Part shown: positions 17,993 to 25,779 of the stretch, piece after piece | Layout: each line of letters begins with the position of its first letter | How positions within the stretch are numbered: the first letter of the stretch is position 1 | Assembly (NCBI RefSeq): GCF_010119205.1 | Contig: NZ_WRXM01000001.1 | Coordinates: 310,001 to 374,000 of the forward strand | DNA length: 64,000 nucleotides | From: Haloarcula limicola | GTDB taxonomy: Archaea; Halobacteriota; Halobacteria; Halobacteriales; Haloarculaceae | Direction: 5' to 3' | The notes under the pieces: model-generated | Databases searched by the model: none | What the model was told of the DNA's origin: nothing | What the model saw: the letters and a program-made list of their open reading frames with translations, nothing else | Position numbers and translations under genes: made by a program

Positions 17993-18577
17993 ATGTCTGA
18001 ATCGGACCCGCCCGTCGTGTTGATCGTCGAAGACGAACCGGATGTCGCCGAGACGTACAAGCTCTGGCTAGAGGGCGAATACGAGGTCCGGATGGCCCAG
18101 AACGGGGACGAGGGACTCGAACTGCTCGACGGGTCCGTCGACGTCGTCCTCTTGGACCGGATGATGCCCGGTCTCTCGGGCGACGAGGTCCTGAGTCGGA
18201 TCCGCGAGCGGGAGCTCGACTGCCGCGTGGCGATGGTGACCGCCGTCGAGCCCGATTTCGACATCTTGGAGATGGGGTTCGACGCCTACCTCTCGAAGCC
18301 GATCCGGAGCGAGCAGCTCCACGAGACGGTGACGAACCTCTTGGACCGGTCGGAGTACGACTCGATGCTCCAGGAGTACTACGCGCTCGTCGAGAAGCGA
18401 GCGACGCTGGAGGCGACCAAGTCGGGGGCCGAACTCGCCGAGAACGACCAGTACGAAGAGCTAGACGACGAGATCGAAGAGATGCGAGATGGCCTCTCGG
18501 ATACGCTCGGTGGCATCGAGGACGACGACGACTTCATCGCGACGCTACGTGGACTGAGCAATGGCGAAGAAAACTGA
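17993..18577 (+). CDS. response regulator with HalX output domain
   Basis: 194 residues. The receiver domain (1-120) has the acidic pair in LIVEDEPDVAET, phospho-acceptor Asp in VVLLDRMMPGLSG (about residue 53) and Lys in AYLSKPI. The C-terminal helical part (SMLQEYYALVEKRATLEA, EYEELDDEIEEMRDGL-like) is a HalX domain, found only in haloarchaea. Its partner kinase is not adjacent. The next gene starts 13 bases after the stop and has a strong ribosome-binding site that overlaps this stop. Confidence 0.9.
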   Translation: MSESDPPVVLIVEDEPDVAETYKLWLEGEYEVRMAQNGDEGLELLDGSVDVVLLDRMMPGLSGDEVLSRIRERELDCRVAMVTAVEPDFDILEMGFDAYLSKPIRSEQLHETVTNLLDRSEYDSMLQEYYALVEKRATLEATKSGAELAENDQYEELDDEIEEMRDGLSDTLGGIEDDDDFIATLRGLSNGEEN

Positions 18578-18590
18578 GGGGGTGAATGAT

Positions 18591-19247
18591 ATGTACGATC
18601 TCTCATCGGTTGTCGAATTCGACGCGCTTCGGGAGGTACGGCCCGGGTCGAGTATCCTCATTTCCGGTCCCGCGATGACCGGGAAGGAGCGACTCGCCTA
18701 CGACATTCTGGCGGACGGGGCACGCAACGGCGACGGTGCCGTCGTCGTGACGACGAGCGACAAGGCGGAGGACGTCGTCACCGATTTCCGCGAGCTCGTC
18801 CCGGAACTGAACGACTCGCAGCTCGGTGTCATCGACTGCCGCGGCGAGGGCAGTTCCGGCGGCTCCTTCGAGGGCGCGTACGTCCATCAGGTGTCCTCGC
18901 CCAGCGACCTCACGGGCATCGGGATCGGCATCACGAAGGCGCTCGAAGGCCTCCACAACTCGGGGCGCGAGCGGGGCCGGCTAGCGCTCGTCTCGCTGTC
19001 GACGATGCTCACCTACACGGACAAGAAGACGGTGTTCAAGTTCTGTCACGTCCTCTCCTCGCGGCTGGACGCGGCCGACTACATCGGCGTCTTCACCATC
19101 GACTCGGGGGCCCACGACGAGCAGACGATTCAGGTCATCAAGCAGGCGTTCGACGGGCTCATCGAGGTCCGCGACGCCGACGGCGGCGGCCGCGAATCGC
19201 GCGTGCTCGGTCTCTCGGGCGAACCGACCGACTGGAAGCGACTCTAA
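18591..19247 (+). CDS. RecA/KaiC-like ATPase with degenerate Walker A
   Basis: 218 residues. SSILISGPAMTGKERLAYDIL resembles a Walker A, but the Ser/Thr after the Lys is Glu. A Walker-B-like stretch RGRLALVSLSTML and a RecA-type core follow; it resembles the halobacterial KaiC/RAD55-like family that occurs beside response regulators. The start is set at ATG 18591 because GAGGGGGTGA (18576-18585) is a strong ribosome-binding site; an ATG at 18561 inside the upstream gene is less likely. The stop of the response regulator lies within this ribosome-binding site, so translation is probably coupled. Confidence 0.78.
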   Translation: MYDLSSVVEFDALREVRPGSSILISGPAMTGKERLAYDILADGARNGDGAVVVTTSDKAEDVVTDFRELVPELNDSQLGVIDCRGEGSSGGSFEGAYVHQVSSPSDLTGIGIGITKALEGLHNSGRERGRLALVSLSTMLTYTDKKTVFKFCHVLSSRLDAADYIGVFTIDSGAHDEQTIQVIKQAFDGLIEVRDADGGGRESRVLGLSGEPTDWKRL

Positions 19248-19297
19248 GGCCGGCCGCGGGGAGGAAGAATTTTGCCCCTCGGGCGTTCCCACCCCGT

Positions 19298-20038
19298 ATG
19301 GAAGTCACGCTGCTAGAGGCCACCGACGACCCGGAGGACCTCGTCTGTAAGGCGGCCCGTAACGACTACAGCGACGAGTTCGTCGGCGGCCAGTCGCTCG
19401 AAGCGACGATGGAGACGGTCGAGGGCGATTCGCTCGAAGCCAAGAAGGAGACGCTCATCGGCCACTTACTGGAGCACGGTCACTTCGGCCCGTTCGAACA
19501 CCCGCAGATCACGTTCGCCGTCGAGGGCGTCTCGCGGTCGTGTATGGCACAGATTACTCGCCACCGACACGTCTCCTTCGACGTGCAGTCGATGCGGTAC
19601 GTCTCCTTCGACGAGGTGGACCCCGACGACGTCCGGGCGGGCGAGATGGTCGTCGTCCCGCCGTCGGCGACGGACCCCGACTGGGTCGGCCGAAATCAGA
19701 AGGGCGACGCCGACGAGGACGACATCGAGAGACGCGAGGAGATATTCCGCGACACCGTCGCCGACGCCGTCGAGTCCTACCAGGAACTGCTGGACCTCGG
19801 CATGCCGCCGGAGGACGCCCGGTTCGTCCTCCCCATCGGGACGAAAGTCAACATGGTCATGTCGATGAACGTCCGCATGCTGATGCACGTCGCGGACATG
19901 CGGGCGGCCGCCGACGCCCAGTGGGAGATCAGGACCATGACCGAGGAACTCCTCGACATCGCGGCCGACTGGTGTCCCATCACGTTCGACCACTACGAGC
20001 GCGAGATGAAGAACCGGAAGAACCGACTCGCCCCCTGA
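19298..20038 (+). CDS. thyX: FAD-dependent thymidylate synthase
   Basis: 246 residues. ThyX makes dTMP from dUMP using FAD, NADPH and methylene-tetrahydrofolate. The signature RHRxxSxxxxR is present as RHRHVSFDVQSMR (about residue 88). Other family blocks are HFGPFEHPQITFAVEGVSR, FVLPIGTKVNMVMSMNVRML and WEIRTMTEELL. Full length. It stands alone between the ATPase and livK. Confidence 0.96.
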   Translation: MEVTLLEATDDPEDLVCKAARNDYSDEFVGGQSLEATMETVEGDSLEAKKETLIGHLLEHGHFGPFEHPQITFAVEGVSRSCMAQITRHRHVSFDVQSMRYVSFDEVDPDDVRAGEMVVVPPSATDPDWVGRNQKGDADEDDIERREEIFRDTVADAVESYQELLDLGMPPEDARFVLPIGTKVNMVMSMNVRMLMHVADMRAAADAQWEIRTMTEELLDIAADWCPITFDHYEREMKNRKNRLAP

Positions 20039-20148
20039 CACGTCGACCCGCTGACGAACCGTTCGCCGTCACAGCGACCAATACGCCGCCGTACGGCACC
20101 CGCAGACGGGCAACCTATATTTACTAGTGGGTACAAGTTCGGTCAGAC

Positions 20149-21555
20149 ATGAGTCGTGATAACAGTAGACGGACGTTCCTCAAGCGCACCGGCGCGCTCG
20201 GCACGCTGGGCATCGCCGGCCTCGCCGGGTGTTCGACCGAACCGAGCGACGGCGGAGACGGCGGCGACGGCGGCGACGGCGGTGACGGCGGCGACGGCGG
20301 TGACGGCGGAACCGGCGACGGCGGAAGCACCGGAACCGGCACCGAGGGCGGCGACGGCGGCGCCAGTGACTCGCCCGACGTGTTGATGATCGTCGGCTAT
20401 CCACAGAGCGGCGTCCAGTTGTTCAAGGACTACTACTCCGACTACGGCGACGACACCGTCGACATCCTGGTGACCGACGGGTTACAGGACGGCAGCCTCC
20501 CGGGCGACGTCGGCAACGACATGTCGAACGTCCAGGGGACCGCCCCGTCGGCGTCGGGGCCAGGCGTCGAGACGTTCACGAACCTGTTCCTAGAGGAGTT
20601 CGACTACGAGCAGGCGGGCGTGTTCACCTCGCAGGCCTACGACGCCAGCGCGGTCCAGATCCTGGCGAACCTCATGGCCGGCGCGAACGACGGGGCGGCG
20701 ATCCGCGACCACATGCGCGTCGTCGCCAACCCCGGCGGGACGACCTACACCCCGTCGGAATTGCCCGACGCCGCGGCGGCGGCAGCCGCCGGCGAGAACA
20801 TCGAGTACGCGGGGGCCTCCAGCAACGTCAACTTCGACGAAGCGGGCGACATCACCTCCGCGCAGTACCAGGTGTTCGGCTTCACGCAATCGGGCGTCGA
20901 GACGCGGGACACCATCGACTTCGGCGGATCGGGCGATATCCCGCAGCCGGAACCGTCTGCCAGCGGGAGCGGGAGCGACCGCACTGTCCGGCTCGGCGTC
21001 CTACAGCCGGAGACCGGCGACCTCGGGCCGCTCGGCCAGCCGATTCGGGACGCCGCCCTGCTCCCGGCCATCCAGCTCCGGGACGCCATCGACCAGTCGA
21101 TCGAGACGCAGGTCGGTGACACGCAATCGCAGGCGCAGGCGGCCGTCAACGCGGCCAACTCGCTGGTCAGCGCCGGGTATCCCATGATCACCGGTGCCGC
21201 GGGCTCCGAGGCGACGATTCAGGTCGCCCGGAACGTCCTCGTCGACAACCAGGTCGTCGGCTGCTCGCCGGCCTCTACCTCGCCCGCCATCACGGACCTC
21301 GAAGACGACGACTTCGTCTTCCGGACGCCGCCGAGCGACGCGTTACAGGGACAGGTCCTGGCACAGGTCGCCACCGAGGAACTGGGCGCGTCCTCGGCCT
21401 CGACGCTGTATCTCAACAACAGCTACGGGCAGGCGCTCCAGGAGAGCTTCGCCACCGCCTTCGAGGAACAGGGCGGCTCTATCGTCCAGCAGGTCGGCTT
21501 CGAGTCCCAGCAGTCCTCCTACACCTCGCAGTTGAACAGCGCGCTGAACCAGTAG
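20149..21555 (+). CDS. livK: branched-chain amino acid ABC transporter binding lipoprotein, circularly permuted
   Basis: 468 residues. A Tat signal (SRRTFLKR) and lipobox (LAGC, Cys27) lead to a Gly/Asp repeat linker (residues about 34-75). What follows is out of the usual order. Residues about 78-265 (PDVLMIVGYPQSGVQLF, FTSQAYDASAVQILANL, MRVVANPGGTTYTPSEL) match the C-terminal half of Leu/Ile/Val-type binding proteins. After a second Gly/Ser/Pro linker, residues about 283-468 (TVRLGVLQPETGDLGPLGQP, SPASTSPAITDLEDDDFVFRT-like, NNSYGQALQESF) match the N-terminal half, and the gene stops just where a normal one would enter its C-half. It is convergent with the livHMGF permease/ATPase genes. 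The function is inferred from family and position; the substrate is unknown. Confidence 0.85.
   Translation: MSRDNSRRTFLKRTGALGTLGIAGLAGCSTEPSDGGDGGDGGDGGDGGDGGDGGTGDGGSTGTGTEGGDGGASDSPDVLMIVGYPQSGVQLFKDYYSDYGDDTVDILVTDGLQDGSLPGDVGNDMSNVQGTAPSASGPGVETFTNLFLEEFDYEQAGVFTSQAYDASAVQILANLMAGANDGAAIRDHMRVVANPGGTTYTPSELPDAAAAAAAGENIEYAGASSNVNFDEAGDITSAQYQVFGFTQSGVETRDTIDFGGSGDIPQPEPSASGSGSDRTVRLGVLQPETGDLGPLGQPIRDAALLPAIQLRDAIDQSIETQVGDTQSQAQAAVNAANSLVSAGYPMITGAAGSEATIQVARNVLVDNQVVGCSPASTSPAITDLEDDDFVFRTPPSDALQGQVLAQVATEELGASSASTLYLNNSYGQALQESFATAFEEQGGSIVQQVGFESQQSSYTSQLNSALNQ
20251..20310 (+). repeat. tandem 9-base repeat coding Gly-Gly-Asp linker
   Basis: About seven units of GGCGGNGAC encode the Gly-Gly-Asp linker just after the lipid-anchor cysteine of the livK product. 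Such short tandem repeats can change in number by slippage, in multiples of three codons, without breaking the frame. Confidence 0.85.
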
Positions 21556-21588
21556 CCGCTTCGGCCGAAAACTGCCCTTCTTTGCGGC

Positions 21589-22344
21589 TCAGCCGCCGAG
21601 GAACTCCCGTCTGACCTGCTGGTCGGCCAGCAGCGTCTCGCCGGCGTCCTGATAGCGGTTCTGCCCCTGGACGAGGACGTAACCGCGGTCACAGCGACGC
21701 AGCGCCTCCTTCGCGTTCTGCTCGACCATCAGAATCGCGGTGCCGTCGTCGTTGATGCCGTCGATGCGGTCGAACATCTCCGCGACGAGGTCGGGCGCGA
21801 GCCCCGCCGACGGTTCGTCGAGCAGGAGCAAGTCGGGGTCCAACATCAGCGCGCGACCCATCGCCAACATCTGTCGCTGGCCGCCCGAGAGCGTCCCGGC
21901 CTTCTGGGTCGAGCGCTCGCCGAGGATCGGGAACCGGTCGTACACCGCCCGAATCCGGTCCTCGGGCACCTCGTCTAAGATGTACGCGCCCATCTCTAAG
22001 TTCTCGCGGACGCTCAGCGAGGCGAAGACGTTGTCGGTCTGGGGGACGTACCCGATGCCCTCGTGGATTATCTGGTCCGGCCGGCGCGCGCTGATGTCGG
22101 TGCCGTCGAACAGGATCTCGCCGCCCATGTGCGTCGTCAGGCCGAAGACGGACTTCATGACGGTGGACTTGCCCGCGCCGTTGGGGCCGACGACGACGAC
22201 GTACTCGCCGTCGCCCACGTCCATGTCGACGCCCTCCAGCACCTGTAAGTCGCCGTAGCCGGCGTCCAGGTCGCGGACCGAGAGCAGGCTCTCGGTAGTC
22301 TCCGGAAGCGTCGCGTCCTCGGCTCGGGTGGCTCGCTGGCTCAT
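21589..22344 (-). CDS. livF: branched-chain amino acid ABC transporter ATPase
   Basis: 251 residues. A complete ABC ATPase: Walker A GPNGAGKST, Q-loop YVPQTDNVFASLSV, signature LSGGQRQML, Walker B LLLLDEPSAGLAP and switch-region His replaced by VEQNAKEAL, as is usual in LivF. It powers import together with LivG. Its ATG overlaps the livG stop as ATGA (22341-22344). It is the last gene of livHMGF and ends 34 bases from the stop of the convergent livK. Confidence 0.94.
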   Translation of the reverse strand: MSQRATRAEDATLPETTESLLSVRDLDAGYGDLQVLEGVDMDVGDGEYVVVVGPNGAGKSTVMKSVFGLTTHMGGEILFDGTDISARRPDQIIHEGIGYVPQTDNVFASLSVRENLEMGAYILDEVPEDRIRAVYDRFPILGERSTQKAGTLSGGQRQMLAMGRALMLDPDLLLLDEPSAGLAPDLVAEMFDRIDGINDDGTAILMVEQNAKEALRRCDRGYVLVQGQNRYQDAGETLLADQQVRREFLGG

Positions 22345-23183
22345 ACGTCGCCCCCCAGGTACGCCTCCAGCACGCGTTCGTCGCGCTGGACGGTCTCGGC
22401 GTCGCCCTCCGCGAGGACGCGTCCCTGATGCATGACGATGATGTGCTCGCAGTGCTCCATGATGACGTCCATGTCGTGCTCGACGAGCAGGAACGTCAGC
22501 CCCTCTCGCCGGAGTTCGTCGATGCGGTCCAGCAGCTTCTCTTCGAGCGTCGGGTTGACGCCGGCGAGCGGTTCGTCCAGTAAGACCATCTCGGGGTCGG
22601 TCATCAGGACGCGGGCCATCTCCAGCAGTTTCCGCTGACCGCCCGAGAGGTTGCCGGCGTTCTCGTGTGCGAGGTGGTCGATCTCGAAGAAGGAGAGCGT
22701 CTCCCACGCCTCCTCGACCACGTCGGCCTCGTCGCGCTCCACTTCCTCGCGGAGCCCCGGGAGCACCGCCCGGATCGCCGACTCGCCGACCTGTCCCGGC
22801 GGCGCGAGCATGACGTTCTCCAGCACCGTCATCTCGGAGAGCTCTCGGGCGATCTGGAAGGTGCGGACGAGGCCGCGCTCGGCCAGCGCGTAGGGCGGGA
22901 GCCCGGTGACATCTCGCCCGTCGAACCGGACGGTTCCGGCCGTCGGGTCGTGGATGCCCGTGATGCAGTTAAACGTCGTGGACTTGCCGGCCCCGTTCGG
23001 CCCGATGAGGCCGGTAAACGAGCCGGGAGCGACCCGGAACGACGCGCCGTCGACGGCGGTGACGCCGCCGAACTCCTTGCGGAGCCCCTCGACCTCCAGC
23101 AGCGGCGAGTCGATGGCCTCGCTGGTCGTCGGCACGTCCTCGCTCGGACCGCGTTCCCTCCCGACCGCCTCGGCGTCACTCAT
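22341..23183 (-). CDS. livG: branched-chain amino acid ABC transporter ATPase
   Basis: 280 residues. Walker A GPNGAGKSTTFNCITG, the LivG-specific long helical insert after GLVRTFQIARELSEMTVLENV, signature LSGGQRKLLEMAR, Walker B MVLLDEPLAGVNP and His switch LVEHDMDVIMEHC are all present. About 30 extra residues precede the domain. The start is put at ATG 23181-23183, inside the last codons of livM (8-base overlap); a GTG three codons further up is possible. Confidence 0.94.
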   Translation of the reverse strand: MSDAEAVGRERGPSEDVPTTSEAIDSPLLEVEGLRKEFGGVTAVDGASFRVAPGSFTGLIGPNGAGKSTTFNCITGIHDPTAGTVRFDGRDVTGLPPYALAERGLVRTFQIARELSEMTVLENVMLAPPGQVGESAIRAVLPGLREEVERDEADVVEEAWETLSFFEIDHLAHENAGNLSGGQRKLLEMARVLMTDPEMVLLDEPLAGVNPTLEEKLLDRIDELRREGLTFLLVEHDMDVIMEHCEHIIVMHQGRVLAEGDAETVQRDERVLEAYLGGDV

Positions 23184-24462
23184 CGGCGTCACCCCCGCTG
23201 TCGGCGGGCCGATGTCGCGTCAGGTCGACGCTGGTCGCCGGTTCGCTCCGGTTGCCCAGGATCCCCTGTGGGTAGTTCTGGATGATGTATACGAGGACGA
23301 CGCCGATGAGGACGAAGCGGAGCGTGCTGACGTTGCTGATCGTGTATGCCAGAAGCGGCGTCGGGTCGAGCGACCCGAGCGCGGCGACGGCCTCGACGAC
23401 GTTGCCCGGCGCGTTCGTTCCGAACGTCGGGAAGTACTCGCCGAGGCGAGCGGGCAGGTAGAACAGGAGCGCCGAGAACGTCGCCGCGCCGAGGACGCTC
23501 CCCGTGTTCGAGCCGGACCCGCCGATGATGAGCGCGGCGAAGACGTAGAACGTGATGGCCGGGCGGAACTGCGCGGGGCTGATGTAGCCCGCGCCGCCGC
23601 GGAACAGCGCGCCGGCCAGCCCCATCAGCGCGCAACCGATCATGAACGCCTTGATCTTGAACAGGCGGGTGTCCTTTCCGAGCGACTGGGTCACCGTCTC
23701 GTCCTCGCGGATGGCCTTCAAGACGCGACCGAAGGGCGATTTGGCGAGTCGGTTCAGCACCCAGTACGCGCCGACGACCAGCGCGAGCAGCGCGAGGCCG
23801 TAGGCGATGTTGACGACGTTCGGTCCGGAGACGCCGAGGCTTTCGGCGATAGCGACGAGCGGCCCTCCGAGGCCGTTGACGACGTCGGCGACCACGTCGT
23901 CCGGTGCGGGAAAGGAGATGCCAGTCGCGCCGCCGGTGCCGAACGTCTTGCCGAGCACCTGCACCTCGGAGACGCCCTGCCAGTTGACGAACAGGCGGAT
24001 GATCTCCGAGAGCGCGACGGTGACGATGGCGAGGTAGTCCGCCCGCAGTCGGAGCGCGGGGAGGGCGGCGAGCGCGCCGACCAGCGCGGCCATCGCCATC
24101 CCGCCGAGCAGGCCGAACCACAGCGGGAGTCCGAATCCGGGGACGCCGCCGGCTCCGGGATTCGCGGGCGCGGTCAGGATGGCGGTCGTGTACGCGCCGA
24201 CGGCCATGAAGCCGGCGACGCCGATGTTGAACAGGCCGGTGTAGCCCCACTGGAGGTTCAGCGCCAGCGTGAGCAGCGCGTAGGCCCCGATTAACACGGT
24301 GACGCTGCCGACGAACCCGGCCGCGAGGTTCGCGGACTGGGCCGCGCCGACGGAGAAGGCCAGTATCGAGAGCGCCAGCCAGATGACGAGGACGAACAGG
24401 GCGACGAGCGCGGCGTCGGGGAGGGCGAGCAGTCTCTCACGAACGTCCTCGACGGCGCTCAT
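23176..24462 (-). CDS. livM: branched-chain amino acid ABC transporter permease
   Basis: 428 residues, about nine or ten membrane helices. LivM features: LNLQWGYTGLFNIGVAGFMAVGAY near residue 65, the cytoplasmic EAA-like loop SPFGRVLKAIREDETVTQSLGKDT that contacts the ATPases, and GLAGALFRGGAGYISPAQFRPAITFYV. The C-terminus is a charged tail. The start ATG overlaps the livH stop as ATGA (24459-24462) and the end overlaps livG, so expression is coupled along the operon. Confidence 0.93.
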   Translation of the reverse strand: MSAVEDVRERLLALPDAALVALFVLVIWLALSILAFSVGAAQSANLAAGFVGSVTVLIGAYALLTLALNLQWGYTGLFNIGVAGFMAVGAYTTAILTAPANPGAGGVPGFGLPLWFGLLGGMAMAALVGALAALPALRLRADYLAIVTVALSEIIRLFVNWQGVSEVQVLGKTFGTGGATGISFPAPDDVVADVVNGLGGPLVAIAESLGVSGPNVVNIAYGLALLALVVGAYWVLNRLAKSPFGRVLKAIREDETVTQSLGKDTRLFKIKAFMIGCALMGLAGALFRGGAGYISPAQFRPAITFYVFAALIIGGSGSNTGSVLGAATFSALLFYLPARLGEYFPTFGTNAPGNVVEAVAALGSLDPTPLLAYTISNVSTLRFVLIGVVLVYIIQNYPQGILGNRSEPATSVDLTRHRPADSGGDADE

Positions 24463-25574
24463 GCCGTGCTCACCCCCCCGAAGATGCCCGACGGTCGCAG
24501 GAGCAACACGACGATGAGGACGGCGAAGGCCGCGGCGCGGGTCAGCCCCGACGGGAGCCAGATGAGCGCGAGGCTGTCGACGAGGCCGATGAGGACGCCG
24601 CCGGCCATCGCGCCGTAGATGGAACCGATGCCGCCGACGATGACCGCCGCGAAGATGAGCAGGAGGAGGATCCAGCCGAAGTTGAAGGCGATGGTGCCCC
24701 GTTCCAGCACGAGGAGGTAGCCGCTGACGCCCGCCAGCGCGCCGCCGAGGACCCACGTCAGGCGGACGACTCGCTCGGTGGGGATCCCGGTGACGCGCGC
24801 TAAGTCCTCGTTGTCGGCCATCGCGCGCATCGCCTTCCCGAGTTTCGTCCGCTGGAGCAGGAGGTGAACGGCGAGCATGAGCACCACCGAGACGACCAGG
24901 AGGGCGATCTCGTTGTCCGTGACGGTGACGCCAGCGCCCAACTGGATTTGCGCGCCGACCGTGGCGACGCCGCTGGTCTGCGTGCTGAAGACGAAGGCGA
25001 TGAGATAGCGAAGCGCGAGCGCCACGCCGATCGAGGCGATGAGCAGCGAGATGTTGTCCGCGCCGCGCATGGGTCGGTAGACGAGGCGGTCGACGAGTAA
25101 CACGACGCCGACGGTGCCGACGGCGGCGGCGATCAGGCCGAGGAGGACGAAGGCGTACGTCGAGGCGGTGCTCAGTTGCCGCCCGCCGTCGAACAGGAAC
25201 AGGTCCGCAATTGGGGCGCTCGTCGCCAGGTTGGCGAGGACGAAGGCGGTGACCCACCCCGCGAACGCGCCGACCGTCACCGTATCGCCGTGGGCGAAGT
25301 TGGCGAAGTCGAGGATGCTGTAGGTCATCGAGAGGCCGATGCCGGCCAGCCCGACGGCCAGTCCGACGAGTAAGCCGTCCAGTACCATCGACGCGAGCGA
25401 CCCCACGGTCAGCGATCCGCCCATGACGCGGAAGCCGAGCGCGTACACCGTCGTCCCGGCGAGTTTCGTCACGAGATCGGCCAGTAGATAGGCGACGGCG
25501 ACGGCGACGACGCCGGTCCCGGGTCGCTCGATGGCGACCCGCCGCCCGTCCGCGACTGTGTCAGCGATTCCCAT
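24459..25574 (-). CDS. livH: branched-chain amino acid ABC transporter permease
   Basis: 371 residues. An N-terminal stretch of about 60 residues precedes the LivH core: LVGLAVGLAGIGLSMTYSILDFANFAHGD, the EAA-like loop LLLQRTKLGKAMRAMADNEDLARVTGI and VIVGGIGSIYGAMAGGVLIGL. It is the first gene of livHMGF. The start is placed at ATG 25572-25574; on this strand a GTTATTTACG box lies about 35 bases upstream. The frame is open much further upstream but the extra residues are not family-like. Confidence 0.92.
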   Translation of the reverse strand: MGIADTVADGRRVAIERPGTGVVAVAVAYLLADLVTKLAGTTVYALGFRVMGGSLTVGSLASMVLDGLLVGLAVGLAGIGLSMTYSILDFANFAHGDTVTVGAFAGWVTAFVLANLATSAPIADLFLFDGGRQLSTASTYAFVLLGLIAAAVGTVGVVLLVDRLVYRPMRGADNISLLIASIGVALALRYLIAFVFSTQTSGVATVGAQIQLGAGVTVTDNEIALLVVSVVLMLAVHLLLQRTKLGKAMRAMADNEDLARVTGIPTERVVRLTWVLGGALAGVSGYLLVLERGTIAFNFGWILLLLIFAAVIVGGIGSIYGAMAGGVLIGLVDSLALIWLPSGLTRAAAFAVLIVVLLLRPSGIFGGVSTA

Positions 25575-25779
25575 TGTTGGCTGTGCTTCTGCACTCGAAC
25601 GTAAATAACTCACCGGTGATTTCGGGTCGCTACGCGCCCGGAATCCGGAATCGAGCGGTGGCGTATGACAGCGTATTGTCGAATGGCACGGCTGGTCACC
25701 TCGTCGGACTGGGTCGTGTGGAACGTTGACGGTTACCGACAGCCGACAGTATAACGTCGGCCCGGCCGAACCACCGGAC

